From the IMG/VR virus record IMGVR_UViG_3300034375_011227, positions 1 to 25,713 of that record: a DNA stretch of 25,713 nucleotides, one strand, 5' to 3'. Of the stretch, positions 13,601 to 21,260 are shown in pieces. This stretch comes from a virus. Each line of letters starts with the position of its first letter. Position 1 is the first letter of the stretch. Made by a program: the position numbers and the translations under genes. Under the pieces are notes generated by a model. That model ran no database searches, was not told the DNA's origin, and saw nothing but the letters and a program-made list of their open reading frames with translations.

Positions 13601-16600
13601 AGCACAAATGCTTCTCTGTCTTTAGTTGTTAATAATACTATTCCAGAAAAATTATACTACAAGTTTACTGTAGTAAATCCAAGTTTTGTTTCAAGCACAA
13701 AACAAGAAATTATAATTGATACTGAAGTTTCCGGAAGCAATGAAATTAATGTTGTCAAGAGTTTGTATTCTGGTTCTTTCTCAGTAACCGGACTTGAAAC
13801 AACTGCTACTTTCACTTACAACTTACCTGAAGTTCCAGAAAGAGATTCTTACTCTTCCACAAATTCAACTACATCTTATACCACCAACTCAACAACAGCG
13901 TATGGTGCCATAAGTGATGTTCAAATCACATACAAAGGTTCTGGGTATAAGGATGTAGTTGGCATATCTACAATCGTTGGGGTTTCAACTAATGCAGATA
14001 GAAATGGGGCTATTTTGGAACCATCTAGCACATCAATTGGTAGAATACTTTCTAGTGAAATTGATGGAATTGGTTTTGATTATCCTACCGATAAAACACT
14101 AAGACCCGTCATCAATCCTCCAGAAATTCTTCAAATTGAACCACTTTCTTCATTCAGAGAAATTGGTATCAGTTCTGCCGGAAACAATTATTCATTAGCA
14201 CCAAATCTGGTTGTTATTGATGGATTTACTGGAAAACAAGTCTCCGATGTTGACTTAAGATATGAGCTTGGTGATACAAAAGTAACTATTCTAAAAAATA
14301 CTTTTGGTATTTACAACACTACACCAAAAATTATTCCAACCAATAATACAAATGGAATAAGAATTAATAACATAAGTTACGATTCTTCAACCAAGGAAGT
14401 TACTGTTGGACTGAATACGTCTTTTAGCGACTCAGCACCACTATCTGTTGGAGACAAAGTATTAATTGAAAATATCAGCGTCGGTGTTGGTAGCACTGGA
14501 TATGGATACAACTCATCTAATTACGGATATTCACTCTTCACTCTTTCTAAGGTTTATATTCCTCTGGGTGGAAGTGTTGGAATTGTTACTTATAGTTTAG
14601 ATGGATATCTGCCCGAAGGAAAATATCCAGGTAATTTTAGTGCGCTAGAATCATATGGCAAAATTATTCCACAAAAAGATTTCCCAGTCTTTGATGTCAA
14701 ATTCAAGAAAAATAACTTCATTCTTGGAGAAGAAGTTAAATCTAGTGGTAATGTTGGTAAAGTAGAAAGTTGGAATAATGAAATTGAAATATTAAAAGTT
14801 TCCAGTGCAAATGAGTTTAATGTTGATGATTTAGTAATTGGACAAACTTCAAAAACTCAAGGAAATATTAAGAAAAAAATTGACTTTAATGCAGAGATTA
14901 AATTATCCTCTTCGTCGATTGTCAAGAAAGGATGGAATAGAGAAACTGGATTCTTAAACTTCAATACAGAAAGAATTCCAGATAATAATTACTATCAAAA
15001 CTTCTCATATTCACTCAAATCCAAAATTTCTCTTGAAACCTGGGATGATGCAGTAAGTTCTCTGAACCATACTTCAGGCTTCCTAAAGTTCAGCGATTTA
15101 ATAGTTGAATCTCAAGATGCAGCGTTCCAAGGTGTTTATTCAGACTATCAAGGAAGCACTGTGGATGTTATAGCAGATATTTCCAGGTTCATTGATTTAA
15201 ATTGCTACCCTTATTTTGATATTGTTACTGAAAATGCACTTAATGGTGACTTTGGAACTATTTCTGATGAAATTTATTTCAGCACAAGAGTTTTAACTGA
15301 CTATTTTGAATCTTTTGGAAACAGAGTATTAACAATTGATGATATTAGTACTCAATTTAATGATACCCCAAGAACAGAAAGATTCTCCGTTGTCAATAAA
15401 TTTAATATCAATCAAAGAGTCAAGAAAATCTTTACCCTTGCAAGTGATAGAAGATTTACAGGTGAAAGACAAGCATTATTTGTCACCATACTCCACAATA
15501 AATCTCAAGCATTCATTGGACAATATGGTAGGGTTGAAACTGTTTTAGATCTTGGTGGATATGACTTTACAATATCGGGAGATGAGGGTTACCTATTATT
15601 CTACCCCACAAAATATGCAGTAAACAATTACAACGTAACTCTTGTAAATTTTGATATTGATAATACTGTTGCTGGAATTGGATCAACAGCTCTTGGCGAT
15701 ACTGCTGTTATTTCTTCTTCTAAGGTTGAGTCAGTATCATCATCTACAGACGTTGTTTCTATTGCATCAACATATAGAACTTCCAAGATTATTCTAGAAA
15801 TTGATGCAGACAATGGAGTTTTAGAATATGATGAATTGAACGTCATTCATGATGGAACAGATGTTGAGTTGTTAGAATATGGACAACTGACAACTAATCC
15901 TTTAGATGAAACTGGAAATTCAGGCCTTGGAACATATAGTGCTTCTATTTCTGGTGGAAATGTAAATATTGCATTTAATCCTATTGCAGGTATTGCATGT
16001 ACTGTTAATGCCATTACAGTTTCTCTTGCAAGCACAATTAGTGCTGGTACTGGAAGTACTATTCACATTGGAACTGATGATGGATCTGATATTTGTCATA
16101 TCGAAAGCAAAACCACTTACATTTCTGCTTCTGGTTCTCCAGGAATAAATACGATTTCAACTTACTCTTCATCACTTAGTGCTGCTTACTATATTGTAAG
16201 TATTGAAGACACTACAAATAATAGATATGAGATGTCAGAATTGATATCTATTGCAAATGGTGGCAGTAATGTTTACCTGACAGAATATGGAAATGTAACA
16301 ACTGCTGTTGGACTTGGAACAATTGGAGTAGGAGTTAATGATAGTGGCGATGTAAACCTACACTATACTCCAATTGCAGGAATTGATATTCAGGTTAGAG
16401 TTTTCCAAATGTCTCTGCATTTAATTGATGCTGACGATGATAGGGCTGGAGAACTTGATTTAAATAATGCCTCAATTACTGCTGGTTATGGTTTCTATGA
16501 AGGAACTGATATTGATATCAAACGAGCATTTGAATTGAGACACAAAGGAAGAGAAATTTTCCTCAGAAACTTTGATGGAAGTGATTCTGATGTTGTTGAT

Positions 16601-19600
16601 GTTACAGAAAATACAATTTTACTTCCAGAACACTTCTTTGTAACTGGAGAAGAGTTGGTTTACTCTTATGGTAGTGATGAAACTTCAATTGGAATTACAA
16701 CAACATCTGTTTATGCGATTAAGATTAACGATCAAAAGATTAAATTGGCTGCAAGTGCTGCTGATGCACTGAACACCACTCCTGTTCCTATTGATATAAC
16801 TGGTGTTGGTGTTGGAACTTTCCATACATTAACTGCAAAAAATCAAAATACAAAATGTTTAGTTGCGATTGATAATTATATTCAATCTCCAATTGTTTCA
16901 ACTTCTGTAACAACTGGACTGTCTACAAATGCCACTAGATCGGCGGCAGTTTTAGGTTTTACTGGAATTACTTCATTCTTTGGGGGTGATTTAATTCAAA
17001 TTAATGATGAAATTATGAAGATTAATACTGTTGGTTATGGCGGAAGTGCAACTGATATTCTTGTCGATCGTGGATGGATGGGAACTGGCATTGCAACCCA
17101 TGCACAAAATTCCTTAGTTACTAAAATTGTAGGTAATTACAATATTGTTGACAATACAATCAACTTTATAACTGCACCTAAAGGTGCAATTCCAATTAGC
17201 AGCACAACAAATGCTCCTGATGAAAGAGATTGGACTGGAATTACCACATTCTCCACTTTCCAAGGAAGGGTATTTACAAGATCTGGAATAGAAAATTCTT
17301 CTGCTGAATCATACGAAACAAACTATATTTTTGATGACATTTCACAAGAATTTGATGCGACTGAAAAAACATTTACATTAAAATCAGATAAAAATAACGT
17401 CACGGGATTTAGTACAAATAATGCAGCGATATTAATCAACGGCATTTTCCAAGGCCCAACTGGACAATTGTCAGTAGAGCAGGATTATTCATTGAATGAG
17501 TCTACTGGTATTACTAGCATTACTTTTACTGGTACTGCAACTTCTATTGCATACGATCCAAATAATGCATCAATTCCTGTTGGAGGAATTATTGTTTCTG
17601 TTGGTTCTACTGGTGGTTTTGGTTATCAACCTCTTGTTTCGGCAGGAGGAACAGCGGTGGTTTCTATTGCTGGAACCATCTCTTCCGTAAGCATTGGCAA
17701 TAGCGGTTCTGGATATCGTTCTGGTTCTCAGACTGTTAATGTTGGAGTTACTACCCAAAACACTGGAACACCTTCCATTGAGAATATTGGAACAGCAACA
17801 ATCAGTGGTGGACATATTGTTAGCGTTACAATTACAAATCCTGGTACTGGATATACTTCTTCAAATCCACCAATTGTAATTTTTGATGCCCCACTCTCAT
17901 ATTCAAATATCCCTCTTGTTTATAGTGACGATTCTGCTTCTGGATTTGGAACAGAGGCAACTGTTAATATCGTGGTTGGCCAAGGTTCTAGTGTTATTGA
18001 TTTTGAAATTCAAAATTCTGGATATCGTTATAGCCAAAGTCAAATTTTGACTGTTCCCATCGGAGGAGCAACAGGAATTCCTACTGATACAACAAAAGTA
18101 TTTGAAGAATTCCAAATTACAATTGAAAGAACTGAATCCGATAAGTTTACTGGATGGCATTTTGGAGAACTTTTGGTTCTTGATAAAATTGAAAATCAAT
18201 TTAATGGAACTAAAAAATCATTCACATTAAAAAATAATTCTTCTCCAATCACTATTAGAGCAGCAAAAGGTTCTTCTATTGATGTTCAGTCAACATTGCT
18301 CGTTTTCCTGAATGATATTCTTCAAGTCCCAGGTGAAGGTTACTTATTTGTTGGTGGCAGCACCTTAGTGTTCTCAGAGGCACCTAAGGGTCCATCTGCT
18401 GATGGTTCATTTGATGGAGATACTTGTAAAATTCTCTTCTATAAGGGAAGTGGTGATGTTGATGTAGTTTTCCGCGATTTACTAGAAACTGTCAAAAAAG
18501 GAGATACTCTCCAAATTGACGGTGAGGATGTTAGGTTGGTTGAAGAAATTATTTCCTCTGATACTGTTGGAACAAATGGCTATAATGGAGCGGGGATTGA
18601 TGAAGATCCAAATAATCAAAGAGTCGTTACTTGGTGTAAGCAAACATCTGATAAAATTGTTAATGGACAGATTGTAAGTAAAGCAAGAGTATTAAATGCT
18701 GCTCTTGTAAATCCAACCACTAATATTATTCAACCAGTTGGTGTTGGTTCTACTATTGCTTATGTTGAAAGTGTAAGAACTTTCTTCAATTCTGAAAAAG
18801 AAAACAATACTACCCGTAATACTCAGAACATTGTGTTAACCTCACAAGATTCAATTGTTGGGGCTTCAGCAACCGCCGTTGTTTCTGTTGCTGGAACAAT
18901 CACTTCAATAGTTATTTCTGATGGTGGCGTTGGATATACAACTGCACCAACAGTAACTATTGCAAATCCTGTTGGATACGGAACAACTGCAAGAGCAACG
19001 GCAACTGCAACTCTTACTGGTGATTCTGTCTCTTCAATTACAGTTTCTACTCCAGGAACTGCATACACAAATACAAACCCACCTGTTGTTCTTATTGAGA
19101 TTCCACAAACCATTTATGAAAATAACACTTCAGATTCTTACACTGGAGATTTTGGCATTATCGTTGGTGTAACATCTACATCTGTTGGCGTTGCATCTAC
19201 TGGATTTGTTCTTGATTTGTTTATTCCAATTAATTCTTACTTGAGAGATACTACCATTGTTAGCACTGCTACAACCATTAGTGGTATCCAAACTGGCGAT
19301 TATTTCGTTGTCAAAGATAGTAATGTTGGAAGTGGAGTTACTTCTCTTTATCAAGACAATACTGTTCTGGGAATTACTACACAATTCTTGGATTGTGTAT
19401 ATGAAGTGGCTGCCGTTTCAACTGCAACAACATCTGTTGCTGGTGTTGGTGTTACTTACATTAGACGAGTAACCGTTAGTGTTAGTGATTTGGGTAATAT
19501 TTCTGGAATCGGAGCAACCGAATTCTATGGAGAGTATTCGTGGGGAATGGTTGACTTGGGAGCCAGAACCTCACCACAGACATTTAATTCATATACTTCG

Positions 19601-19675
19601 AATGGTTCTGCTGGAATTTCAACATCGGCAACCTTGACTAGAGTACAACCTTTGAAATTGTCTGATTATAGTTAA
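7637..19675 (+). CDS. 7: Giant gp7-like baseplate wedge protein (4012 aa)
   Basis: A single uninterrupted frame of 4012 codons, about four times T4 gp7 (1032). A gp7 signature lies at the N-terminus: FPLIVEFLKQYYIS (27-40) and SKDFYKTKGTDDSFRILFGA (202-221) with LYGEDVEV (222-229), matching SYDFYSTKG...FLFKVLYNEEVEI in the C-terminal third of T4 gp7. The rest is a Ser/Thr/Gly/Asn-rich mosaic. G(S/T)GY strand modules lie near 749-816, 1066-1184, 1439-1472, 2092-2115, 3315-3420 and 3755-3824. HG(F/Y)..G(D/E) modules ending YYV..(V/I)D...(F/V)KL lie near 490, 613, 847, 957, 1507, 1689, 1854 and 2995. DDE...RG..G modules are near 106, 1575 and 3116. LVFLN..LQ-type modules are near 2566, 3231 and 3514. 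A YHYH domain spans about 1255-1385. The start 9 bases after gene 6 is the first ATG; no Shine-Dalgarno sequence. It probably links the wedge core to peripheral, fibre-like structures. Confidence 0.85.
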   Translation: MISTDLKRVQVQDIVENQLPAFAREDFPLIVEFLKQYYISQEYPGASVDLIQNIDQYLKLETLTNNTSSTLLASDISFSDTTIEVGFDISSNIFGTYQFPEKYGLIQIDDEIILYTGKTRNSFTGCVRGFSGVKSYRNLDSSDKLTFSESEIAEHTQGAEIVNLSALLFEEFLTKIKYQFSPGFQNREIDSDVNQRLFISKSKDFYKTKGTDDSFRILFGALYGEDVEVIKPKDFLFRPSDAQYRVTKDLVVEAISGDPSTLKNQTLFQDAYDSYDIQKSYASITDVEKLIYGDKSFYKLSVDFDYSKDITFDGSILGNFSVHPKTRIVNQVSAGSSVIDVDSTVGFPETGELVVTYSTGTSGTLSYTSKSINQFFGVGLANTTTVGTASETTINSESDIRLNAYAYAYVGVGTANRVDMRVGSVLSEPVIDADTYYFSKNDTAKIKSLGITTSSPKTDSWIYNIPNKFDVENVTISDSSVPSYVVRTYSKNNFRVGDSITITDTASVTNGATVTGVIDEYSFIIAGQGALSGSVFSVQRGILKPKVDSTLSQYSYIEKYYANVQNTYVKFNQDLLVASASFPNYYNQPLDFYDRKVVLNGEYNGDTFTVSGVNDHGYQTGDTVYYDKYVTQDPEFGFEITSGFDIREGVYYVRRLSSSQFKLASSQANLYNESYVSISGIVTSNTLQYKDFRNKELEHQNLLREIKAPNNESGIYETEPGKTGILINGVEVLNYKSENVVYYGSLDNITVSAKGNGYDVINPPGFNITDDVGTGATAVCAVKGSLQRIEIIDSGFDYVSKPIITITGGNGTGAKASVNTKFVEHTVSFNSTSTSGEVSLTDNTIGFATYHKFRNNERVIYKTDGQTAITGLSADSQYYVETVDASTVKLYNTEGDAISGLNTVSLTSFGVGVHRIQSFDKKQIISNIVVDSSGFDYENKERSVSVTGINTALNQVRIASHGYNSGEIIKYSTSGTAVDGITEDTSYYVTVIDEDNFKLSAVGLGTTTKSFYYDTKQYINLTSTGSGTHTFNYEPISVNVNGKIGVATFSGQDFNAVIQPVFRGEIDSVQVTDGGVGYGASTIIGYNRQPLLTVSSGSGAELLPIVYNGQIIEVLVTNQGNGYNSPPDLVVNGTGNYAKLTPVLNSGRIVEVKIESPGSGYEEKTTSIDIIASGSGAIFNAEIQKWTVNLFEKYFNVISSDDGILANSTNEDFGIQYTNLYAPRKLRESIYGKSQDNQVKYGIFDLQKISENEVASQYHSPIIGWAYDGNPIYGPYGYSTKSGGTIRAMESGYERIEKSNRPSQFDLGFFVEDYEFTGNGDLDEHNGRFCVTPDYPNGTYAYFATINPGAIESSGPFAKYKIPVFPYLIGNTYKSKPNEFNFKSASNQVSYDLNSSEWFRNTTPYFLNEDTAQYNFLYQPNKVRTQSVNITNVSTGSINNIGILTGGTGYQVNDKIEFESSSGQQPAKAKVTRIGGKVVTNISVASSIISNLEIVPYDATGSYVAFANSPHNFNNSDLVSLSGFNTSINSLQRSFTVGVSTERFSLNTGVGTAGVTGIVTYFEVAGQLRNELLAVRENDILQIEDEKVKVLNIDIKNSRIRVLRSVEGTVSAAHTATTLLSEVSRKFTIDSLPENRVTFNYNRELYFNPVEALGIGTLSGVGIGTTISFANPGAGLTQIFIPTRTIYLPSHELNTGDLVSYNNNDGLSIEVLSGVTTFRIANDTPLYVAKVSNDLIGISTFKVGLGSTGTFVGIASTTATSGLLYLTGIGTGTNHSFTTVNSNVVTCEATKNIVTVATASTHGLSLKDNINIDVVPGITTTITVQYDDYNRRIVFNPKSFVSGDVDVSENTITINNHGFNSGDKVIHTSTSPSGGLEDEKIYYVIRYTKDRIKLCNSRYQSLSFNPEVVDISSASSGTISAINPAINAYRGNTVKFDLSDSSLSSLSGSTLYSAFDMNLYTDRELTSVFESSRNSSAFEVTKIGTVGISTNASLSLVVNNTIPEKLYYKFTVVNPSFVSSTKQEIIIDTEVSGSNEINVVKSLYSGSFSVTGLETTATFTYNLPEVPERDSYSSTNSTTSYTTNSTTAYGAISDVQITYKGSGYKDVVGISTIVGVSTNADRNGAILEPSSTSIGRILSSEIDGIGFDYPTDKTLRPVINPPEILQIEPLSSFREIGISSAGNNYSLAPNLVVIDGFTGKQVSDVDLRYELGDTKVTILKNTFGIYNTTPKIIPTNNTNGIRINNISYDSSTKEVTVGLNTSFSDSAPLSVGDKVLIENISVGVGSTGYGYNSSNYGYSLFTLSKVYIPLGGSVGIVTYSLDGYLPEGKYPGNFSALESYGKIIPQKDFPVFDVKFKKNNFILGEEVKSSGNVGKVESWNNEIEILKVSSANEFNVDDLVIGQTSKTQGNIKKKIDFNAEIKLSSSSIVKKGWNRETGFLNFNTERIPDNNYYQNFSYSLKSKISLETWDDAVSSLNHTSGFLKFSDLIVESQDAAFQGVYSDYQGSTVDVIADISRFIDLNCYPYFDIVTENALNGDFGTISDEIYFSTRVLTDYFESFGNRVLTIDDISTQFNDTPRTERFSVVNKFNINQRVKKIFTLASDRRFTGERQALFVTILHNKSQAFIGQYGRVETVLDLGGYDFTISGDEGYLLFYPTKYAVNNYNVTLVNFDIDNTVAGIGSTALGDTAVISSSKVESVSSSTDVVSIASTYRTSKIILEIDADNGVLEYDELNVIHDGTDVELLEYGQLTTNPLDETGNSGLGTYSASISGGNVNIAFNPIAGIACTVNAITVSLASTISAGTGSTIHIGTDDGSDICHIESKTTYISASGSPGINTISTYSSSLSAAYYIVSIEDTTNNRYEMSELISIANGGSNVYLTEYGNVTTAVGLGTIGVGVNDSGDVNLHYTPIAGIDIQVRVFQMSLHLIDADDDRAGELDLNNASITAGYGFYEGTDIDIKRAFELRHKGREIFLRNFDGSDSDVVDVTENTILLPEHFFVTGEELVYSYGSDETSIGITTTSVYAIKINDQKIKLAASAADALNTTPVPIDITGVGVGTFHTLTAKNQNTKCLVAIDNYIQSPIVSTSVTTGLSTNATRSAAVLGFTGITSFFGGDLIQINDEIMKINTVGYGGSATDILVDRGWMGTGIATHAQNSLVTKIVGNYNIVDNTINFITAPKGAIPISSTTNAPDERDWTGITTFSTFQGRVFTRSGIENSSAESYETNYIFDDISQEFDATEKTFTLKSDKNNVTGFSTNNAAILINGIFQGPTGQLSVEQDYSLNESTGITSITFTGTATSIAYDPNNASIPVGGIIVSVGSTGGFGYQPLVSAGGTAVVSIAGTISSVSIGNSGSGYRSGSQTVNVGVTTQNTGTPSIENIGTATISGGHIVSVTITNPGTGYTSSNPPIVIFDAPLSYSNIPLVYSDDSASGFGTEATVNIVVGQGSSVIDFEIQNSGYRYSQSQILTVPIGGATGIPTDTTKVFEEFQITIERTESDKFTGWHFGELLVLDKIENQFNGTKKSFTLKNNSSPITIRAAKGSSIDVQSTLLVFLNDILQVPGEGYLFVGGSTLVFSEAPKGPSADGSFDGDTCKILFYKGSGDVDVVFRDLLETVKKGDTLQIDGEDVRLVEEIISSDTVGTNGYNGAGIDEDPNNQRVVTWCKQTSDKIVNGQIVSKARVLNAALVNPTTNIIQPVGVGSTIAYVESVRTFFNSEKENNTTRNTQNIVLTSQDSIVGASATAVVSVAGTITSIVISDGGVGYTTAPTVTIANPVGYGTTARATATATLTGDSVSSITVSTPGTAYTNTNPPVVLIEIPQTIYENNTSDSYTGDFGIIVGVTSTSVGVASTGFVLDLFIPINSYLRDTTIVSTATTISGIQTGDYFVVKDSNVGSGVTSLYQDNTVLGITTQFLDCVYEVAAVSTATTSVAGVGVTYIRRVTVSVSDLGNISGIGATEFYGEYSWGMVDLGARTSPQTFNSYTSNGSAGISTSATLTRVQPLKLSDYS
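11399..11791 (+). other. YHYH-type domain inside the gp7-like protein
   Basis: Residues about 1255-1385 contain QYHSPIIGWAYDGNPIYGPY (1257-1276), then DEHNGRFCVTPDYPNGTYAY (1323-1342) and a closing Pro-Tyr-Leu-Ile-Gly segment (about 1368-1372). This is the order seen in YHYH-family proteins: a Tyr-His pair, G.A.DG.PIYGPYG, then NGR and P..P.GTY.Y. The first block reads YHSP rather than YHYH. The family's biochemical role is not established; the conserved His and Asp residues suggest metal or carbohydrate contact, which is inference. Confidence 0.75.
15779..16425 (+). repeat. Tandem duplicated module inside the gp7-like protein
   Basis: Residues about 2715-2800 and 2841-2930 share a layout: (I/V).(I/S)(I/E)D followed by N, an E.(D/S)EL strand, ..(G/N)(T/G)(D/S).V.L.EYG.(L/V)TT, a G(L/I)G segment, then NPIAGI.C.V or TPIAGIDIQV. 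For instance, VELLEYGQLTT in the first matches VYLTEYGNVTT in the second, and FNPIAGI matches YTPIAGI. It looks like an old internal duplication, diverged beyond easy recognition in the DNA. Confidence 0.75.
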
Positions 19676-19686
19676 ATAAATAAATA
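19672..19686 (+). promoter_or_regulatory. Possible late promoter with overlapping ATAAATA boxes
   Basis: The short gap before gene 8 contains TTAAATA (19672-19678), ATAAATA (19676-19682) and ATAAATA (19680-19686), overlapping one another and the stop codon of the gp7-like gene. Each fits the T4-family late -10 pattern. The gene 8 ATG is 14 bases downstream. A late promoter restarting transcription after a 12-kb gene is plausible, but the AT-richness of the area weakens the case. Confidence 0.5.
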
Positions 19687-19700
19687 AAAACCATTTAGAA

Positions 19701-21254
19701 ATGTCAGCAATTATAACTGATCAACTTCGTATATTGAATGCGAAAGAATTCGTTGCTAGTGTGGCTTCCACTAGCAACTCTTATTATAGTTTTGTTGGAT
19801 TACCTAATGCAACTGAAGTAAGTTCTACATGGGACACGGATCCACCAGATCCTAGAGATAATTTTGATGAGGAGAACAATTATTGGGACACAATGGTTGC
19901 TCTCAAAAAAATTAATGAATCAGATATTAAACAAGTTGTTAGAAAGGTAACTTGGCAATCTGGTGTCACCTATGACATGTATAGGCATGACATTAAAGCA
20001 ACAAATCCATCAAGACCTTCAAATGCAATTAGTTTATATGATGCAAACTATTACGTAGTCAATTCTGACTATAGAGTTTATATTTGTCTTCAAAATGGAA
20101 CCAATCCAGAAAATCCATCTGGAAAAGCATCACTTGATGAACCAACGTTCACTGACTTAGAACCAAGAGAAGCAGGAACAAGTGGTGATGGATATTTATG
20201 GAAATATCTTTATACTATTAGCCCAAGTGATATTACTAAGTTTGATTCTACAAACTTTATGCCAGTTCCCGCTAACTGGGAAACCAGCACTACTAATGCA
20301 TCAGTTAGAACCAATGCATCAACTAGCGGACAACTCAAAATTGTAACAATTACTAATAGGGGAGTTGGAGTTGGAACTGCAGGAAGGACATATACAAGAA
20401 TTCCAATTAAAGGTGATGGAACTGGAGCGGAAGCAACAGTTGTAATCAATAGCAACTCAAAAGTTGAATCTATTACAATTTCATCAGGTGGTTCTGGATA
20501 CACTTATGGAACCGTAGATCTTGCTGGCGGTGGAGCTCCAACTGGTTCCACAAGTCCTGTATTTAATGTTATTATTCCTCCTCAAGGTGGACATGGTGCA
20601 GACATTTACAGAGAACTTGGCGCAAGAAATACATTAATCTATTCTAGAATTGAGAATGATACCGAAAATCCAGATTTTATAACTGGAAACCAAATTTCCA
20701 GAATTGGAATCATTCGGAATCCAAATGCATACAATTCCACAGAAAATCTTTCTCTAGATAAAGCAAGTGCGGTTTATGCTCTCAAATTAACAGGTACTGG
20801 ATACAGTTCAACTACATTTGACGCAGACGCATTTGTTACACAAACAGTCGGAGTTGGTTCAACTGCAGTCGGCAGAGTTATTTCTTATGATGCTACGACG
20901 GGTATATTGAAGTATTGGCAAGATAGATCACTTGCAGGATTCAATACTGATGGAACGCAAAATACCTCACCCACATATGGATTTAGGTTGCAACGTTTTA
21001 CCGCAACTCCTGGTTCTGGTGGTTCTATAAACATTCTTGGTGGTTCTACAACTTTGGCAATTCAGACATCCTTCACAGGTGTCTCAACCGTAATAAATAG
21101 TAGGACATATTACCTTGGCCAATCATTTACGCAAGGAGTTGCTCAACCAGAAGTTGAAAAATATTCTGGAAATATTATTTACGTAGATAATCGTCCATCG
21201 ATCACAAGATCAATAAATCAAAAAGAAGATATCAAAGTCATTTTGCAGTTCTAA
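19701..21254 (+). CDS. 8: Baseplate wedge subunit gp8, enlarged
   Basis: This 517-residue protein is a counterpart of T4 gp8 (334). Shared marks are ILNAKEFVASV near the start, NYYVVNSDYRVYICL (116-130), GDGYLWKYLYTISP (162-175, T4 GDGYVWEYLFEIPP), QISRIGIIRNP (331-341, T4 QISIITNP) and the C-terminus YSGNIIYVDNRPSITRSINQ (488-507) then EDIKVILQF, matching T4 SGEMIYMENRPP...EEINILFTF. Between them lie extra segments absent from T4 as I recall it. One is a G.GTGAEA and SGGSGYTYGTVDL module (about 211-293) like those in the preceding giant protein; another is a beta-rich insertion (about 360-475). In T4, gp8 is a dimer in the wedge, joined to gp7 and gp10. No Shine-Dalgarno sequence; the start is the first ATG after the AT-rich late-promoter-like boxes. 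Confidence 0.92.
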   Translation: MSAIITDQLRILNAKEFVASVASTSNSYYSFVGLPNATEVSSTWDTDPPDPRDNFDEENNYWDTMVALKKINESDIKQVVRKVTWQSGVTYDMYRHDIKATNPSRPSNAISLYDANYYVVNSDYRVYICLQNGTNPENPSGKASLDEPTFTDLEPREAGTSGDGYLWKYLYTISPSDITKFDSTNFMPVPANWETSTTNASVRTNASTSGQLKIVTITNRGVGVGTAGRTYTRIPIKGDGTGAEATVVINSNSKVESITISSGGSGYTYGTVDLAGGGAPTGSTSPVFNVIIPPQGGHGADIYRELGARNTLIYSRIENDTENPDFITGNQISRIGIIRNPNAYNSTENLSLDKASAVYALKLTGTGYSSTTFDADAFVTQTVGVGSTAVGRVISYDATTGILKYWQDRSLAGFNTDGTQNTSPTYGFRLQRFTATPGSGGSINILGGSTTLAIQTSFTGVSTVINSRTYYLGQSFTQGVAQPEVEKYSGNIIYVDNRPSITRSINQKEDIKVILQF

Positions 21255-21260
21255 AGAATT

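Noticed and set aside
18823-19113. Reverse ORFs inside the giant gene and gene 8 (also 20210-20503 and 17570-17815)
   Set aside because: They arise from the biased codons of Thr/Val/Gly-rich repeats on the + strand. Their products are low-complexity mirror patterns of the modules.
7637-19675. Several genes joined by sequencing error into one 12-kb frame
   Set aside because: The frame is continuous, module types recur along its whole length, and there is no internal promoter, ribosome site or change in codon style that would mark a fused boundary.
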